Shown: one piece after another, positions 17,627-25,558 of the stretch
How the letters are laid out: each line of letters opens with the position of its first letter
How positions within the stretch are numbered: the first letter of the stretch is position 1
Origin: Bacteroidota bacterium
Lineage (GTDB): Bacteria; Bacteroidota; Bacteroidia; Flavobacteriales_C; GCA-002722245
Length of the DNA stretch: 54,478 nucleotides
NCBI GenBank assembly: GCA_026390935.1
Contig: JAPLEZ010000150.1
Span: 1-54,478 of the forward strand
Reading direction: 5' to 3'
The notes under the pieces: model-generated
Told to the model about the DNA's origin: nothing
What the model saw: only the letters and a program-made list of their open reading frames with translations
The model's database searches: none
Made by a program: the position numbers and the translations under genes

Positions 17627-18355
17627 ATGCAAACGAAATCCGATTTTAAAACATCATACGACAATCAATATCAGGATTCTATTATTGAATGGCGCCAGGC
17701 AGGAGCCAACTACAAGGCAAAAAACGTGGTTGAATTGACGGGGCATTTGAAGGCAAAAAAAGTATTAGAAGTGGGTTGTGGTGAAGGAAGTATTTTGAAA
17801 TTACTAGACGAATGGAATTTTTGCGATGAATTGTATGCGGTTGATATTTCGGAAAGCGGCGTAGCACAAACTCAAAAGAAAAACATAAAAAAATTGGTTG
17901 AGGTTAAGATCTATGATGGATATAAAATACCTTATCCCGACAATCATTTTGATTTAGCGTATTGTTCGCATGTAATTGAACACGTGGAGTTTCCTCGACA
18001 GGTGATAAGAGAAATACAACGGGTTTCCAAAAATCAGTTTTATGAAGTTCCTATTGATTTTTCGTTTTATGTAGACAAAAAAATAAAGCATTTTTTGTCC
18101 TATGGGCACATCAATATTTTTACACCGGCCTTGTTTCGTTATTTGATTTTGTCGGAAGGCCAAAAGGTGCTCAAAGACAAGTGTGGATTATACCCCGATG
18201 AGGTGAACAAGCATTTGTTTCAAAACAACAAAGCTGGGTACATTAAATATAAATTGAAAACGGCCGTATTGCGCGCTTTTCCATATTTGATGGGGATAAA
18301 ACCAAGTTATTATGCTGTGCTGGCAGATAAATCGGGAGACGCTAAAATATTTTAG
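17627..18355 (+). CDS. Class I SAM-dependent methyltransferase
   Basis: A 242-residue methyltransferase of the Methyltransf_11 type. Motif I is KVLEVGCGEGSILKLL at ~45-60, with YAVDISESG as the acidic loop and DLAYCSHVIEHVEFP as motif IV. The ATG at 17627 is preferred to a TTG at 17612. The C-terminal third is basic and aromatic. The substrate is not evident. It is separated from the DUF4249 gene by 52 bases and converges with the large regulator gene, with a palindromic repeat between them. Confidence 0.85.
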   Translation: MQTKSDFKTSYDNQYQDSIIEWRQAGANYKAKNVVELTGHLKAKKVLEVGCGEGSILKLLDEWNFCDELYAVDISESGVAQTQKKNIKKLVEVKIYDGYKIPYPDNHFDLAYCSHVIEHVEFPRQVIREIQRVSKNQFYEVPIDFSFYVDKKIKHFLSYGHINIFTPALFRYLILSEGQKVLKDKCGLYPDEVNKHLFQNNKAGYIKYKLKTAVLRAFPYLMGIKPSYYAVLADKSGDAKIF

Positions 18356-18360
18356 ATTTG

Positions 18361-18431
18361 TTATCTGTGTTGATCTGTGAAATCTGTGGGAGGTAATTTT
18401 TCCCGCAGATTCCACAGATCAACACAGATAA
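18361..18431. repeat. 31-base inverted repeat between convergent genes
   Basis: Arms 18361-18391 and 18401-18431 pair over 31 bases with two mismatches around a 9-base loop; the arm begins TTATCTGTGTTGATCTGTG. The sequence style (repeated ATCTGTG units) resembles dispersed repeats that I recall from many bacterial genomes. It begins 6 bases after the methyltransferase stop and ends 6 bases before the regulator gene's stop, so it can serve as a bidirectional terminator. Confidence 0.85.
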
Positions 18432-18436
18432 TTTAC

Positions 18437-21250
18437 TTAAAGTTTCGAAATAAACTCTGTTATCGAATTTTCATCTTTAATTCCCAACTTATCTTTCAAA
18501 CGATATTTCCTTTTCTCTACACCGCTGATAGAGATATTCAGTAAATCAGCAATTTCCTTATTCGATTTCCCCATGCGAATGTGTGAGCACATGAGCATAG
18601 TTGATTCATTCATTTTGGGATCTAGCTGCTTTAATTTTTGAAAGAAATTGTCGTTCGTTTTATCAAAATGCATTTGGAATTTCTCCCAGTTTTCGGTTTC
18701 CTTGTCTTCAACTCCAATAGATCGGATAAGGGTTTTAAGCTCATTGGCATTTTTATCGTCGACAATGTTTTTTGATAGCTGACTCAAATTGCTTTTCAGG
18801 AAAGTAAGGAATTGCTTTTTCTGCGTGTAGTTCAAGGCCAGAAAAGCCATTTCATCATTTTTACGTTGTAATTCAATTTCCAAAAGTTCGGTTTTATGCA
18901 CCGCTTCTTTGTTTTGAAGTTCGCGGATTTTTTCCAGTTCAAGTTTTTTTCTTTGTGTATTAAAACGGTAGCGCACTACCCGCGTCAGAATGAATATTAT
19001 GATGATCACCATCAACAAATAAATGACGTAGGCGATCTTTGAACGGAACCAAGGTGGTGAAATGGTGAAGTTCATGGTGCCTGCCGGACTCAATGTTCCA
19101 TTCATTTCCGCCCATACTTTAAATGTGTAATCGCCTTCTGGCAAGTTGGTGAATTCTTTGAAGGGATTTTGCGACAAATCTTTCCACACCAACTTATTGT
19201 TTTTGGTGCTTAGTTCCGTGTGGTAAAAAACATTGCTGTAGGTTCCATAAATTGGAATGGAGAAGTAAAAAGCGAGATTGTTATAAGCGTAGCTTAAGGG
19301 TTCGCCAATGTTCTGACCCATAGATAACACTGAATCCGCCTCTAAATTCAAAAGTTTTACACTCCTCACCAAGCATTTTGGAAGGGGTTTGTTGCTTTCG
19401 GGATGATAAATGGCAAAGCCCTGCTGCGTGGCTATAATGTATTCATAAGCACTTAATTTCCCTACATATTCGGCACTTCCCACCAATTTATCTTTGATGT
19501 TGTTCGGTGATTTTGCGCTTACTATGTATTTCCCTCCTCGCAATTCAATGAAAACTGGTCGTTCGTTTTGAATTAAGTAAAGTGTTTGCTGCTCGCCATC
19601 TACAGAACGAATTCTGGTAGTGGATACTTTGATGTCGGAAAAGGACGGATCTTTAATCAATGCGTCTTTGTCATCAATGTAATATATACCTCCTTCGGAA
19701 GATACTTTTAGGTCGTTGCCTACTTTAACTATGTCGTTGAAATAATCTGGAGTGAATTTGTATTTGCTGCAATAGTTTTGAACCGTAATAGCGCGTTCCA
19801 TATTGTTATCCAGTTCAATGCGGAACAAGCCCGAAATACCCTGAACAAGCCAAAGAATTCCTTTGCTGTCGAATTCAAACATCCTCGCCGATTCTTTAAA
19901 TCCTTCTATCGTGTTTTTGAAAACCCAATGGCCCTTTCGGTAGGCGTATATTCTTAAGTCTTCATAGGTCCCCATGATCAGCAAGGTATCAGTGCCGAGT
20001 ACTTTTTTGATGGTCCAAGCACTTAATCCTGATCCATCTGAAATTCTCTTGCTTTTACCATTAATGATTTCGTAAGCTTCATGCTCATCAGAGCACAGCA
20101 CAACTCCCTTCATGACTTTAATGTCATAGACCAGTCCTACGTCTGCAATTTTTGTAAACAATTTATTTTGGTTGGTCGACCATTGCGGACTATAATATAA
20201 GCCTTGAGAGCTCCCTAAAAACATGGTGTCGTGATGAAGCACATTGGCATATCCCATTCCTTCCAGGTTTTGAAGTTCATTTACAAATTCAAAGGAAGAA
20301 CTCAGCTTAACTACCGCAATACCATTGTTGAGTGGTGCCCATAAATCGCCTTTTGAGTCGAGGTATAGGTCTGTGACATGGTTGCTATTAAGTCCGCTTT
20401 TTTTATTGAACGTCCTTAAAACATTCCCTTTTTCGTCGCAAATCAAAATTCCCGATTCTTCAGTTCCCACCGCAAATTGGTTGTTGTCTATTGCTACTGC
20501 CGAGGTGATGATGGTTTTTTCGGGAACACCATTTTGGTACAAAGGAGTTTTAGTGACTACGCTATTTTGAATTTTGACAATTCCTCCTTTTTCAAATAGA
20601 GTATAGGTGTCGTTGTTTTTAAAAAATGCAACAAAGGATTGATTATCAAGGTTTTTGTCGGTGTTTATTTTTACAAATGCTCCTTCGGATATTTTCCCAA
20701 GTCCTCGCATACTCTCGTAAACCAGCAAATCATTTCCAGTTACTGCCATATAGGTGAACTGTGCAGGATTGGATTTTTCATCCGTGGCAGGGTGAATTAC
20801 AGTGACCGTTTTGCCGTTGAAGACATAAATGGCTTCATAGGTGCAAAAATAGATCTCATCTTGGAAGCATGCCACTTGATATACTACACCAATTTTCTTA
20901 TTCGACTCTGTGATTTTGTTTTTTAAGGAAATAAATCGCGTTGCGCCAACTCCGTCTTTTTCAAGGTAACCTATGTCCCCAAAGGATCCCAGGAATATTT
21001 TGCCCTCTTTATTTTTTACAAAACAACTAGGACTTTGACCATTACTTACGGGTATGCGTCGCCAGTTGATGCCATCAAATTCCAGCACCGAGTAAGCATT
21101 TGCAATGTACATGATGCCTAACGAATCCTCTGTTACTGAGTAATTTATGGAGTGTCCTACATAGTCGTCGGTGGTGTAATTGAATATTTCGGGCTGAGTA
21201 GCCTTTAATCCTATAGACGCAAATACAAAAAGTAATAGTAGTTTTTTCAT
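18437..21250 (-). CDS. Membrane-bound propeller sensor with cytosolic LuxR-type HTH
   Basis: A 937-residue one-component regulator. A signal peptide (1-17) precedes a periplasmic region of two-component-regulator-propeller repeats (~20-640), with units such as LYLDSKGDLWAPLNNGIAVV. A Y_Y_Y-like Ig domain follows (~650-725, ending EGDYTFKVWAEMNG). One membrane helix lies at ~736-756, then a coiled coil (~757-800) and a C-terminal LuxR/GerE-like helix-turn-helix (~878-937, GKSNKEIADLLNISISGVEK). There is no histidine kinase or receiver domain, so ligand binding outside is presumably passed directly to the DNA-binding domain. It diverges from the AraC-type membrane regulator across a 398-base region. 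Confidence 0.88.
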   Translation of the reverse strand: MKKLLLLFVFASIGLKATQPEIFNYTTDDYVGHSINYSVTEDSLGIMYIANAYSVLEFDGINWRRIPVSNGQSPSCFVKNKEGKIFLGSFGDIGYLEKDGVGATRFISLKNKITESNKKIGVVYQVACFQDEIYFCTYEAIYVFNGKTVTVIHPATDEKSNPAQFTYMAVTGNDLLVYESMRGLGKISEGAFVKINTDKNLDNQSFVAFFKNNDTYTLFEKGGIVKIQNSVVTKTPLYQNGVPEKTIITSAVAIDNNQFAVGTEESGILICDEKGNVLRTFNKKSGLNSNHVTDLYLDSKGDLWAPLNNGIAVVKLSSSFEFVNELQNLEGMGYANVLHHDTMFLGSSQGLYYSPQWSTNQNKLFTKIADVGLVYDIKVMKGVVLCSDEHEAYEIINGKSKRISDGSGLSAWTIKKVLGTDTLLIMGTYEDLRIYAYRKGHWVFKNTIEGFKESARMFEFDSKGILWLVQGISGLFRIELDNNMERAITVQNYCSKYKFTPDYFNDIVKVGNDLKVSSEGGIYYIDDKDALIKDPSFSDIKVSTTRIRSVDGEQQTLYLIQNERPVFIELRGGKYIVSAKSPNNIKDKLVGSAEYVGKLSAYEYIIATQQGFAIYHPESNKPLPKCLVRSVKLLNLEADSVLSMGQNIGEPLSYAYNNLAFYFSIPIYGTYSNVFYHTELSTKNNKLVWKDLSQNPFKEFTNLPEGDYTFKVWAEMNGTLSPAGTMNFTISPPWFRSKIAYVIYLLMVIIIIFILTRVVRYRFNTQRKKLELEKIRELQNKEAVHKTELLEIELQRKNDEMAFLALNYTQKKQFLTFLKSNLSQLSKNIVDDKNANELKTLIRSIGVEDKETENWEKFQMHFDKTNDNFFQKLKQLDPKMNESTMLMCSHIRMGKSNKEIADLLNISISGVEKRKYRLKDKLGIKDENSITEFISKL

Positions 21251-21293
21251 GAAAGCGATTCAATTGTCAACTAAAATATATAAAAATTATTTA

Positions 21294-21301
21294 CAAAAAT
21301 A
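21294..21301 (-). promoter_or_regulatory. Candidate -7 box of the propeller regulator gene
   Basis: On the minus strand the sequence reads TATTTTTG, a perfect TANNTTTG, 43 bases upstream of the start at 21250. A convincing -33 TTG is not seen. Confidence 0.35.
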
Positions 21302-21360
21302 ATATTGTCTTTAATTAAACTACTGAAAATCAATATTATGTATTAAACTGTCTTGTTATT

Positions 21361-21389
21361 GTCCGGTATCAATTTTGAAATCGTCCGGT
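21361..21389. promoter_or_regulatory. Direct repeats GTCCGGT spaced by two helical turns
   Basis: GTCCGGT occurs at 21361-21367 and 21383-21389, a 22-base period, in the shared upstream region of two divergent membrane regulators. GC-rich words stand out in this AT-rich region. Direct half-sites about 21 bases apart are typical of AraC-family binding. They lie about 45-70 bases upstream of the -7 box at 21432. Function is inferred. Confidence 0.4.
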
Positions 21390-21431
21390 CTATGTCAAGC
21401 CTGTTTTCGTGCATCACCTTCCCTTATAATA

Positions 21432-21439
21432 TATCTTTG
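21432..21439 (+). promoter_or_regulatory. Candidate -7 box of the AraC regulator transcript
   Basis: TATCTTTG is a perfect TANNTTTG. Transcription would begin near 21446, giving a leader of about 200 bases before the ATG at 21649 that contains two hairpins. Confidence 0.45.
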
Positions 21440-21468
21440 GTGTAAGAAAAGTAGATTGAATCCCCAAT

Positions 21469-21508
21469 AAAAACAGATGGCGGCACCCCAATGCTCCATC
21501 TGTTTTTA
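21469..21508 (+). ncRNA. First leader hairpin, terminator-like (possible attenuator or small RNA end)
   Basis: AAAAACAGATGG (21469-21480) pairs with CCATCTGTTTTT (21497-21508) across a 16-base loop, ending in a T run. It lies about 25 bases after the predicted transcription start, so it could end a very short transcript or act as an attenuator for the AraC gene. An ATG inside it (21477) opens a 10-codon frame (MAAPQCSICF); no evidence says it is translated. Confidence 0.5.
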
Positions 21509-21596
21509 ACAGAGAAGAAAGATAGAAGTTGAAGCGAGAGAGGGAGATTCAAAATTAGGTTTGTTATATTATAGGGGTATAGTATATGTTAGGTTT

Positions 21597-21634
21597 AGAA
21601 AAGAGGTTGTACGCACAACCTCTTTTCTTATTTT
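21597..21634 (+). terminator. Second leader hairpin, terminator-like
   Basis: AGAAAAGAGGTTGT (21597-21610) pairs perfectly with ACAACCTCTTTTCT (21615-21628) around loop ACGC, followed by TATTTT. This strong 14-base stem is 15 bases before the AraC gene's start codon, so it should either terminate the leader transcript or hide the initiation region. Confidence 0.6.
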
Positions 21635-21648
21635 AGTACAAATCTTAT

Positions 21649-22731
21649 ATGAAATATCCTTTAAAGAAAATATCCATTATAGTAATAATCGCCTCAGTCC
21701 TTGTTGGCATAGCGTTGTTTTTCTTTAGAACTACTGAATTGAGTTTGTTTCCTGGCAATCCTGAATTTAAGGTGCAGACTTACAATGATTCTCTTGGTGG
21801 GGGAAATACTAAAGTGGATTTTACCATTGATACTTTAAAATACGCCCGCTTTAAATACGAGCTGGGTGATAAGATTGAATATCCTTATGCCGGATTGGAT
21901 GTTCAGCCAAAAATGGATACTGCCTATTTCGACATCAGTGAATATGAGTTCGTAGTGGTTAAGTTAAAAGCAAAAGAATCAAAAATTATCCCTGTCAATA
22001 TTCGCGTTTATTGTGAGGGGTTTTCAAAACCTGGTATTCCAAATACTTACATGAGTTTTATTCGAAATATCGAAGATTCGGTCATTGACAATACCTATGA
22101 AATACCGCTTAATGAGTTCATGGTGCCGGAGTGGTGGTATAAAGACAATGGTTTGGAAAACGGCAATAAATTGCACCCTTCTTTTGCTAAGGTGCAGTCT
22201 ATTAATATTGAGCAAGGCGCTATTATGAAACCTCATATGAAAGATGAAATTACGGTGTATGATATTTCGTTGAAAAAATCCAATTTTTGGTATTTGTATG
22301 TATTGATTGTTGGATTATTTGTTGGGCTGTCCGTATTGATTTATGATTATTCCAATCGCAAAAAAACAATCTTTGTGCCTTACCAGTCGATGCCAGGAGT
22401 GTCGAATTCTACTGAGTTTTCCGACAATATAGTTTTGGATTACATTGCATCTAATTATTCAAATCCCGAATTAGGACTAGGGATTATCAGTCAGGCGACA
22501 GGCACTCCCGACACTCGTATTTCGGCCATCATCAAAGGGAAGTACAATCAGTCTTTTAAGCAATATTTGAACAACATAAGAATGACAGAAGCTAAGCGCT
22601 TGCTCAAGGAAAGTACGTTAAGTATTTCTGAAATCGCTTATTCAGTGGGCTATAGCAATGTATCTCATTTTAACCGCGTGTTCAAAACAGAAAGTGGAAT
22701 ATCACCTGGCGATTTCAGAAAATCTGTTTAA
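21649..22731 (+). CDS. Membrane-anchored AraC-family transcriptional regulator
   Basis: A 360-residue protein with membrane helices at ~8-27 and ~213-233, flanking a ~185-residue periplasmic beta-rich domain that resembles a carbohydrate-binding jelly roll (DISEYEFVVVKLKAKES, NIRVYCEGF). The cytosolic AraC helix-turn-helix pair is at ~255-357: SQATGTPDTRISAIIKGKY and then ISEIAYSVGYSNVSHFNRVF. It probably detects an envelope or extracellular ligand and acts directly on DNA. It has a long structured leader, diverges from the propeller regulator, and its stop overlaps by 4 bases the stop of a convergent lectin-like T9SS gene. Confidence 0.88.
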   Translation: MKYPLKKISIIVIIASVLVGIALFFFRTTELSLFPGNPEFKVQTYNDSLGGGNTKVDFTIDTLKYARFKYELGDKIEYPYAGLDVQPKMDTAYFDISEYEFVVVKLKAKESKIIPVNIRVYCEGFSKPGIPNTYMSFIRNIEDSVIDNTYEIPLNEFMVPEWWYKDNGLENGNKLHPSFAKVQSINIEQGAIMKPHMKDEITVYDISLKKSNFWYLYVLIVGLFVGLSVLIYDYSNRKKTIFVPYQSMPGVSNSTEFSDNIVLDYIASNYSNPELGLGIISQATGTPDTRISAIIKGKYNQSFKQYLNNIRMTEAKRLLKESTLSISEIAYSVGYSNVSHFNRVFKTESGISPGDFRKSV

Positions 22732-24554
22732 TTGAGCACAGTTACATGTCCGAAGTTGTGCATTTTATCGCCTTGTTCTTTCCACTCTAGTTTCCAAACG
22801 TACACGTCTACCTGCACAGGAAGTCCTTTGTAAAAGCCATTCCAACCCTCGGTGATATTGTAGCTTTCATGAAGTAATTCTCCCCAGCGATTGAAGATCA
22901 TTAAATGAAAATCTTCAATGTTTATTCCTTGCACATAAAAAATGTCGTTGTCTCCATTATTATCTAAGGGAGTAAAGGCGTTGGGAATAAACAGTGATGC
23001 TGAACAAAGGTTATTCACTTCAATACTGTCTAGAATGCTACAATTACCATTACTTAGCTCTACTTTATAGGTCCCGCTATTGAACACCATGAGCTCCTGT
23101 GTTGTACTCCCATCTTCCCATAGAAATTTTTGTGCGTTATTTCCAGGATCTAGTTTTAATGAACGGACTTCGTAGAAGCAAACTGTAGTGTCGGTGACCA
23201 AAGTTGAAATAGGCATAGGGAGTAAGCTGATTTCAACTGTGTCGTAAACCGGACAATTGGAATCGTAGTATGCCTTAAGCCAGATGGTGGAGCTGGTGTC
23301 ACAAGTAATGGATGCAGTCGATTCACCTGTTGACCAAAGTAATTTCGCCCCGTTAATTGCAGTAGAAATGGTAGCGGATTTCCCTTCGCAAATATCAATG
23401 TCAGCACCAAGGTCCAATAAAGGTTTGGCAATCAAGGTTAAAAGGACTGTGTCTTTTGTTGTACAACTTCCGTTACTTACTTCAACGCTGTATGATCCCG
23501 ATGTGGATTGTGATATGGTTTGCGTAGTATCGCCTGTAGACCATAGATGACTGTATCCGCTATTTCCAGCGTCAAACACATGAGCGGGATTGCCTTCGCA
23601 TATGGAAACATCGAGACCTAAATTAACTACTGGTTTTGCCTTTACATTAATCATTACAGTGTCGTTCCAACTTTGCAAACAGTTGTTGCCAATAGTGACA
23701 ATGTATTGAGTGGAAATTGATGGATAAATCAAAGGATTTGGCGAAAAAATTGAGCTTATGTTGGTTGCTGGTTGCCAGAGGTAAGTATTGTAGCCCGAGA
23801 AATCTTCTTGTATAGTATCACCAGCACAAATTGTTGTGTCCATTTTTATGGTTTTTGGTGCGAAGTTAAATCCACGGATACTTTGCTCGTTGGTAGCCCC
23901 GCCGGTGGCAGCAGTGAAACCATAGTACACTAAGGAATTTCCACCAAAGATAGTGGTGATGATGTCGCCAGTGTAGGTCAACCTTAAACTGCAATCAAAA
24001 TAAACTTCCAATTTTTGGTTCACAGCGTCCCATATGACTCTCGAGGTATGCCAAGAGCCATCTTCTATATTAATATTCGTACTGCTGGCCTGCACCGGAC
24101 CAGCCAAATTATTTGCCGAACCGTGATCAATAACACCATTTTTATCAATGGCGATGTGATCAAAAATAGGGTCGCTGTAAGGGGTGTTTTCATAGGTGTC
24201 GTATTCCACGATCAAAGAAGGTGTAACGCCAAACACTCCCAACCCGCCACCCGATGAACCGGCGTTGGTGCCCTGCTGCTGAAGGGTAAATGAAATGCCA
24301 TCAGCACCATTGATGTCGTGAATGCCGAAGTTCAGTTCAAAAGATAAATCGAAGGATTTTTTCAAATCAATTTTAGTAGTGTTCCAAACACTACCATTTT
24401 GCCACATTACATCAGGCGTGAGTCGGTATTCGGTGGTGTTGGTTTTCAAAGCATTGCCCACCAAAGCATATTGCCCCTGCACAGAAAAGAAGGATACTAT
24501 AAGCACAATCGATAACAGTAGATTGCAGCCATTGTTTTTTTTTGATTTTTGCAT
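22728..24554 (-). CDS. L-type-lectin-domain surface protein with type B (gliding-associated) T9SS C-terminal domain
   Basis: A 608-residue exported protein. The start at 24554 gives MQKSKKNNGCNLLLSIVLIV and a signal peptide ending VQGQ. Residues ~30-235 are a legume-lectin-like domain (GADGISFTLQQQGTNAGSSG; VYFDCSLRLTYTGD; VYYGFTAATGGATNEQS). Several short Ig/PKD-like modules follow, with CEGNPAHVFDAGNSGYSHLW-type sequence. The end (~520-608, FIPNAFTPLDNNGDNDIFYV; FNRWGELL) is a type B gliding-motility-associated C-terminal domain. It is probably a secreted adhesin. The same passenger layout occurs at 35588-37921, and the two share upstream sequence blocks. Confidence 0.88.
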   Translation of the reverse strand: MQKSKKNNGCNLLLSIVLIVSFFSVQGQYALVGNALKTNTTEYRLTPDVMWQNGSVWNTTKIDLKKSFDLSFELNFGIHDINGADGISFTLQQQGTNAGSSGGGLGVFGVTPSLIVEYDTYENTPYSDPIFDHIAIDKNGVIDHGSANNLAGPVQASSTNINIEDGSWHTSRVIWDAVNQKLEVYFDCSLRLTYTGDIITTIFGGNSLVYYGFTAATGGATNEQSIRGFNFAPKTIKMDTTICAGDTIQEDFSGYNTYLWQPATNISSIFSPNPLIYPSISTQYIVTIGNNCLQSWNDTVMINVKAKPVVNLGLDVSICEGNPAHVFDAGNSGYSHLWSTGDTTQTISQSTSGSYSVEVSNGSCTTKDTVLLTLIAKPLLDLGADIDICEGKSATISTAINGAKLLWSTGESTASITCDTSSTIWLKAYYDSNCPVYDTVEISLLPMPISTLVTDTTVCFYEVRSLKLDPGNNAQKFLWEDGSTTQELMVFNSGTYKVELSNGNCSILDSIEVNNLCSASLFIPNAFTPLDNNGDNDIFYVQGINIEDFHLMIFNRWGELLHESYNITEGWNGFYKGLPVQVDVYVWKLEWKEQGDKMHNFGHVTVLN

Positions 24555-24793
24555 AAACACAAAAGTTTTACTCCCCAGTAAAGTGATTTGAATACAAATT
24601 AGTGAGGAATTTTATGGTTTACAAGCGAAAAGCAAAATAAATAATTTGTAAGTATGTGATATATAAGTAGTTATGCTTCCTTTTATTTGCATTTACATAG
24701 CAAAATCAACTTTTCGTAAATGTTTGATATAAAGCTACTTGCGATTTTTAGTGCGATGTATATTTCGCGCTTAAGAAACAATGAAGTGCCAAA
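24555..24793 (-). promoter_or_regulatory. Upstream region with blocks shared among three type B surface-protein genes (copy 1)
   Basis: This gene-free 239 bases holds three blocks also found before the genes starting at 37921 and 42883. On the plus strand as given they are: CAAAAGTTTTACTCCCC from 24560 (just before the ATG), GTGATATATAAGTAGTTAT at 24656-24674, and CGCGCTTAAGAAACAATG at 24766-24783. GCGAAAAGCAAAATAAAT near 24625 is also similar to copy 2. Order and spacing are conserved, so this looks like a common control region. Confidence 0.6.
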
Positions 24794-25558
24794 CTATTTT
24801 CCGCTATTTCTTTGCAGTAGAAGTATTTTGTAATACTTGCGGTAAGTAGCGTAAGCTGATATTCTTGAAATATGAAAGCCAGTGAGGCCATCCAAGATGC
24901 CCAGCTTGATGATGTAATCTCTAAAGAATTTGAAAGCTGCTTTGGCAAAGATGATTGCCCAGTTTGATTTTTTTCCTTTTAAAAAAGCTTCGTTTGCTCC
25001 AATGGTAGTGAAGTATTCTACCTGTTTGTAGTGCTCTTCTCGCGAATGTATGGTGTAATGCAACAAGTCGCCTTTTAAATGAATGGTTTTAGAGGGTTCA
25101 GCTGCTTGTAACTCATCATGCGGATTCACACCACCCCATTTTGCTGTGCCTTTTTTGATGAGTCGAACCTTAGTATCGGGATACCATCCGCAATGTTTTA
25201 CCCAATGTCCGCAGTACGAACTTAAGCGGTTGAATTTGTAAGAGTGTGATTGAAATCCTTCTCTTTGCAATTTTTTGATCGATGACTTTAGTTCTTCAGA
25301 CAATGCTTCGTCGGCATCGAGAGACAGCACATAATCGCCCGAACACTGGCTGATAGCATAATTTTTTTGTTGAATATGCCCTTCAAAAGCATGCGGAATA
25401 AATTTCGCCGGAAAGGCTTTACAAATCTCTTCTGTTTTGTCTTTTGAAAACGAATCTACTACCACAATTTCATCTGCTATTTCTTGCACCGAGCGAAGGC
25501 AACGCTCAATGTTTTTTTCTTCGTTGAAGGTAATAATAGCAACAGAAATTTTTGTCAT
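24794..25558 (-). CDS. Family 2 glycosyltransferase, LPS-core type (WaaE/KdtX-like)
   Basis: A 254-residue GT2 enzyme beginning MTKISVAIITFNEEKNIERC. It has the nucleotide-binding IVVVDSFSKDKTEEI and the metal-binding D81-A-D83 (LSLDADEAL). RLIKKGTAKWGGVNPHDEL resembles the conserved motif of WaaE/KdtX-like inner-core glucosyltransferases. It would act at the cytosolic face of the inner membrane. Its ATG overlaps the M28 peptidase stop by 4 bases, so the two are translated together, without an evident functional link. Confidence 0.88.
   Translation of the reverse strand: MTKISVAIITFNEEKNIERCLRSVQEIADEIVVVDSFSKDKTEEICKAFPAKFIPHAFEGHIQQKNYAISQCSGDYVLSLDADEALSEELKSSIKKLQREGFQSHSYKFNRLSSYCGHWVKHCGWYPDTKVRLIKKGTAKWGGVNPHDELQAAEPSKTIHLKGDLLHYTIHSREEHYKQVEYFTTIGANEAFLKGKKSNWAIIFAKAAFKFFRDYIIKLGILDGLTGFHISRISAYATYRKYYKILLLQRNSGK

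Noticed and set aside
21477-21509. 10-codon leader peptide frame (MAAPQCSICF) in the AraC leader
   Set aside because: It lies within the hairpin and could arise by chance; there is no repeated regulatory codon as in classical attenuators.
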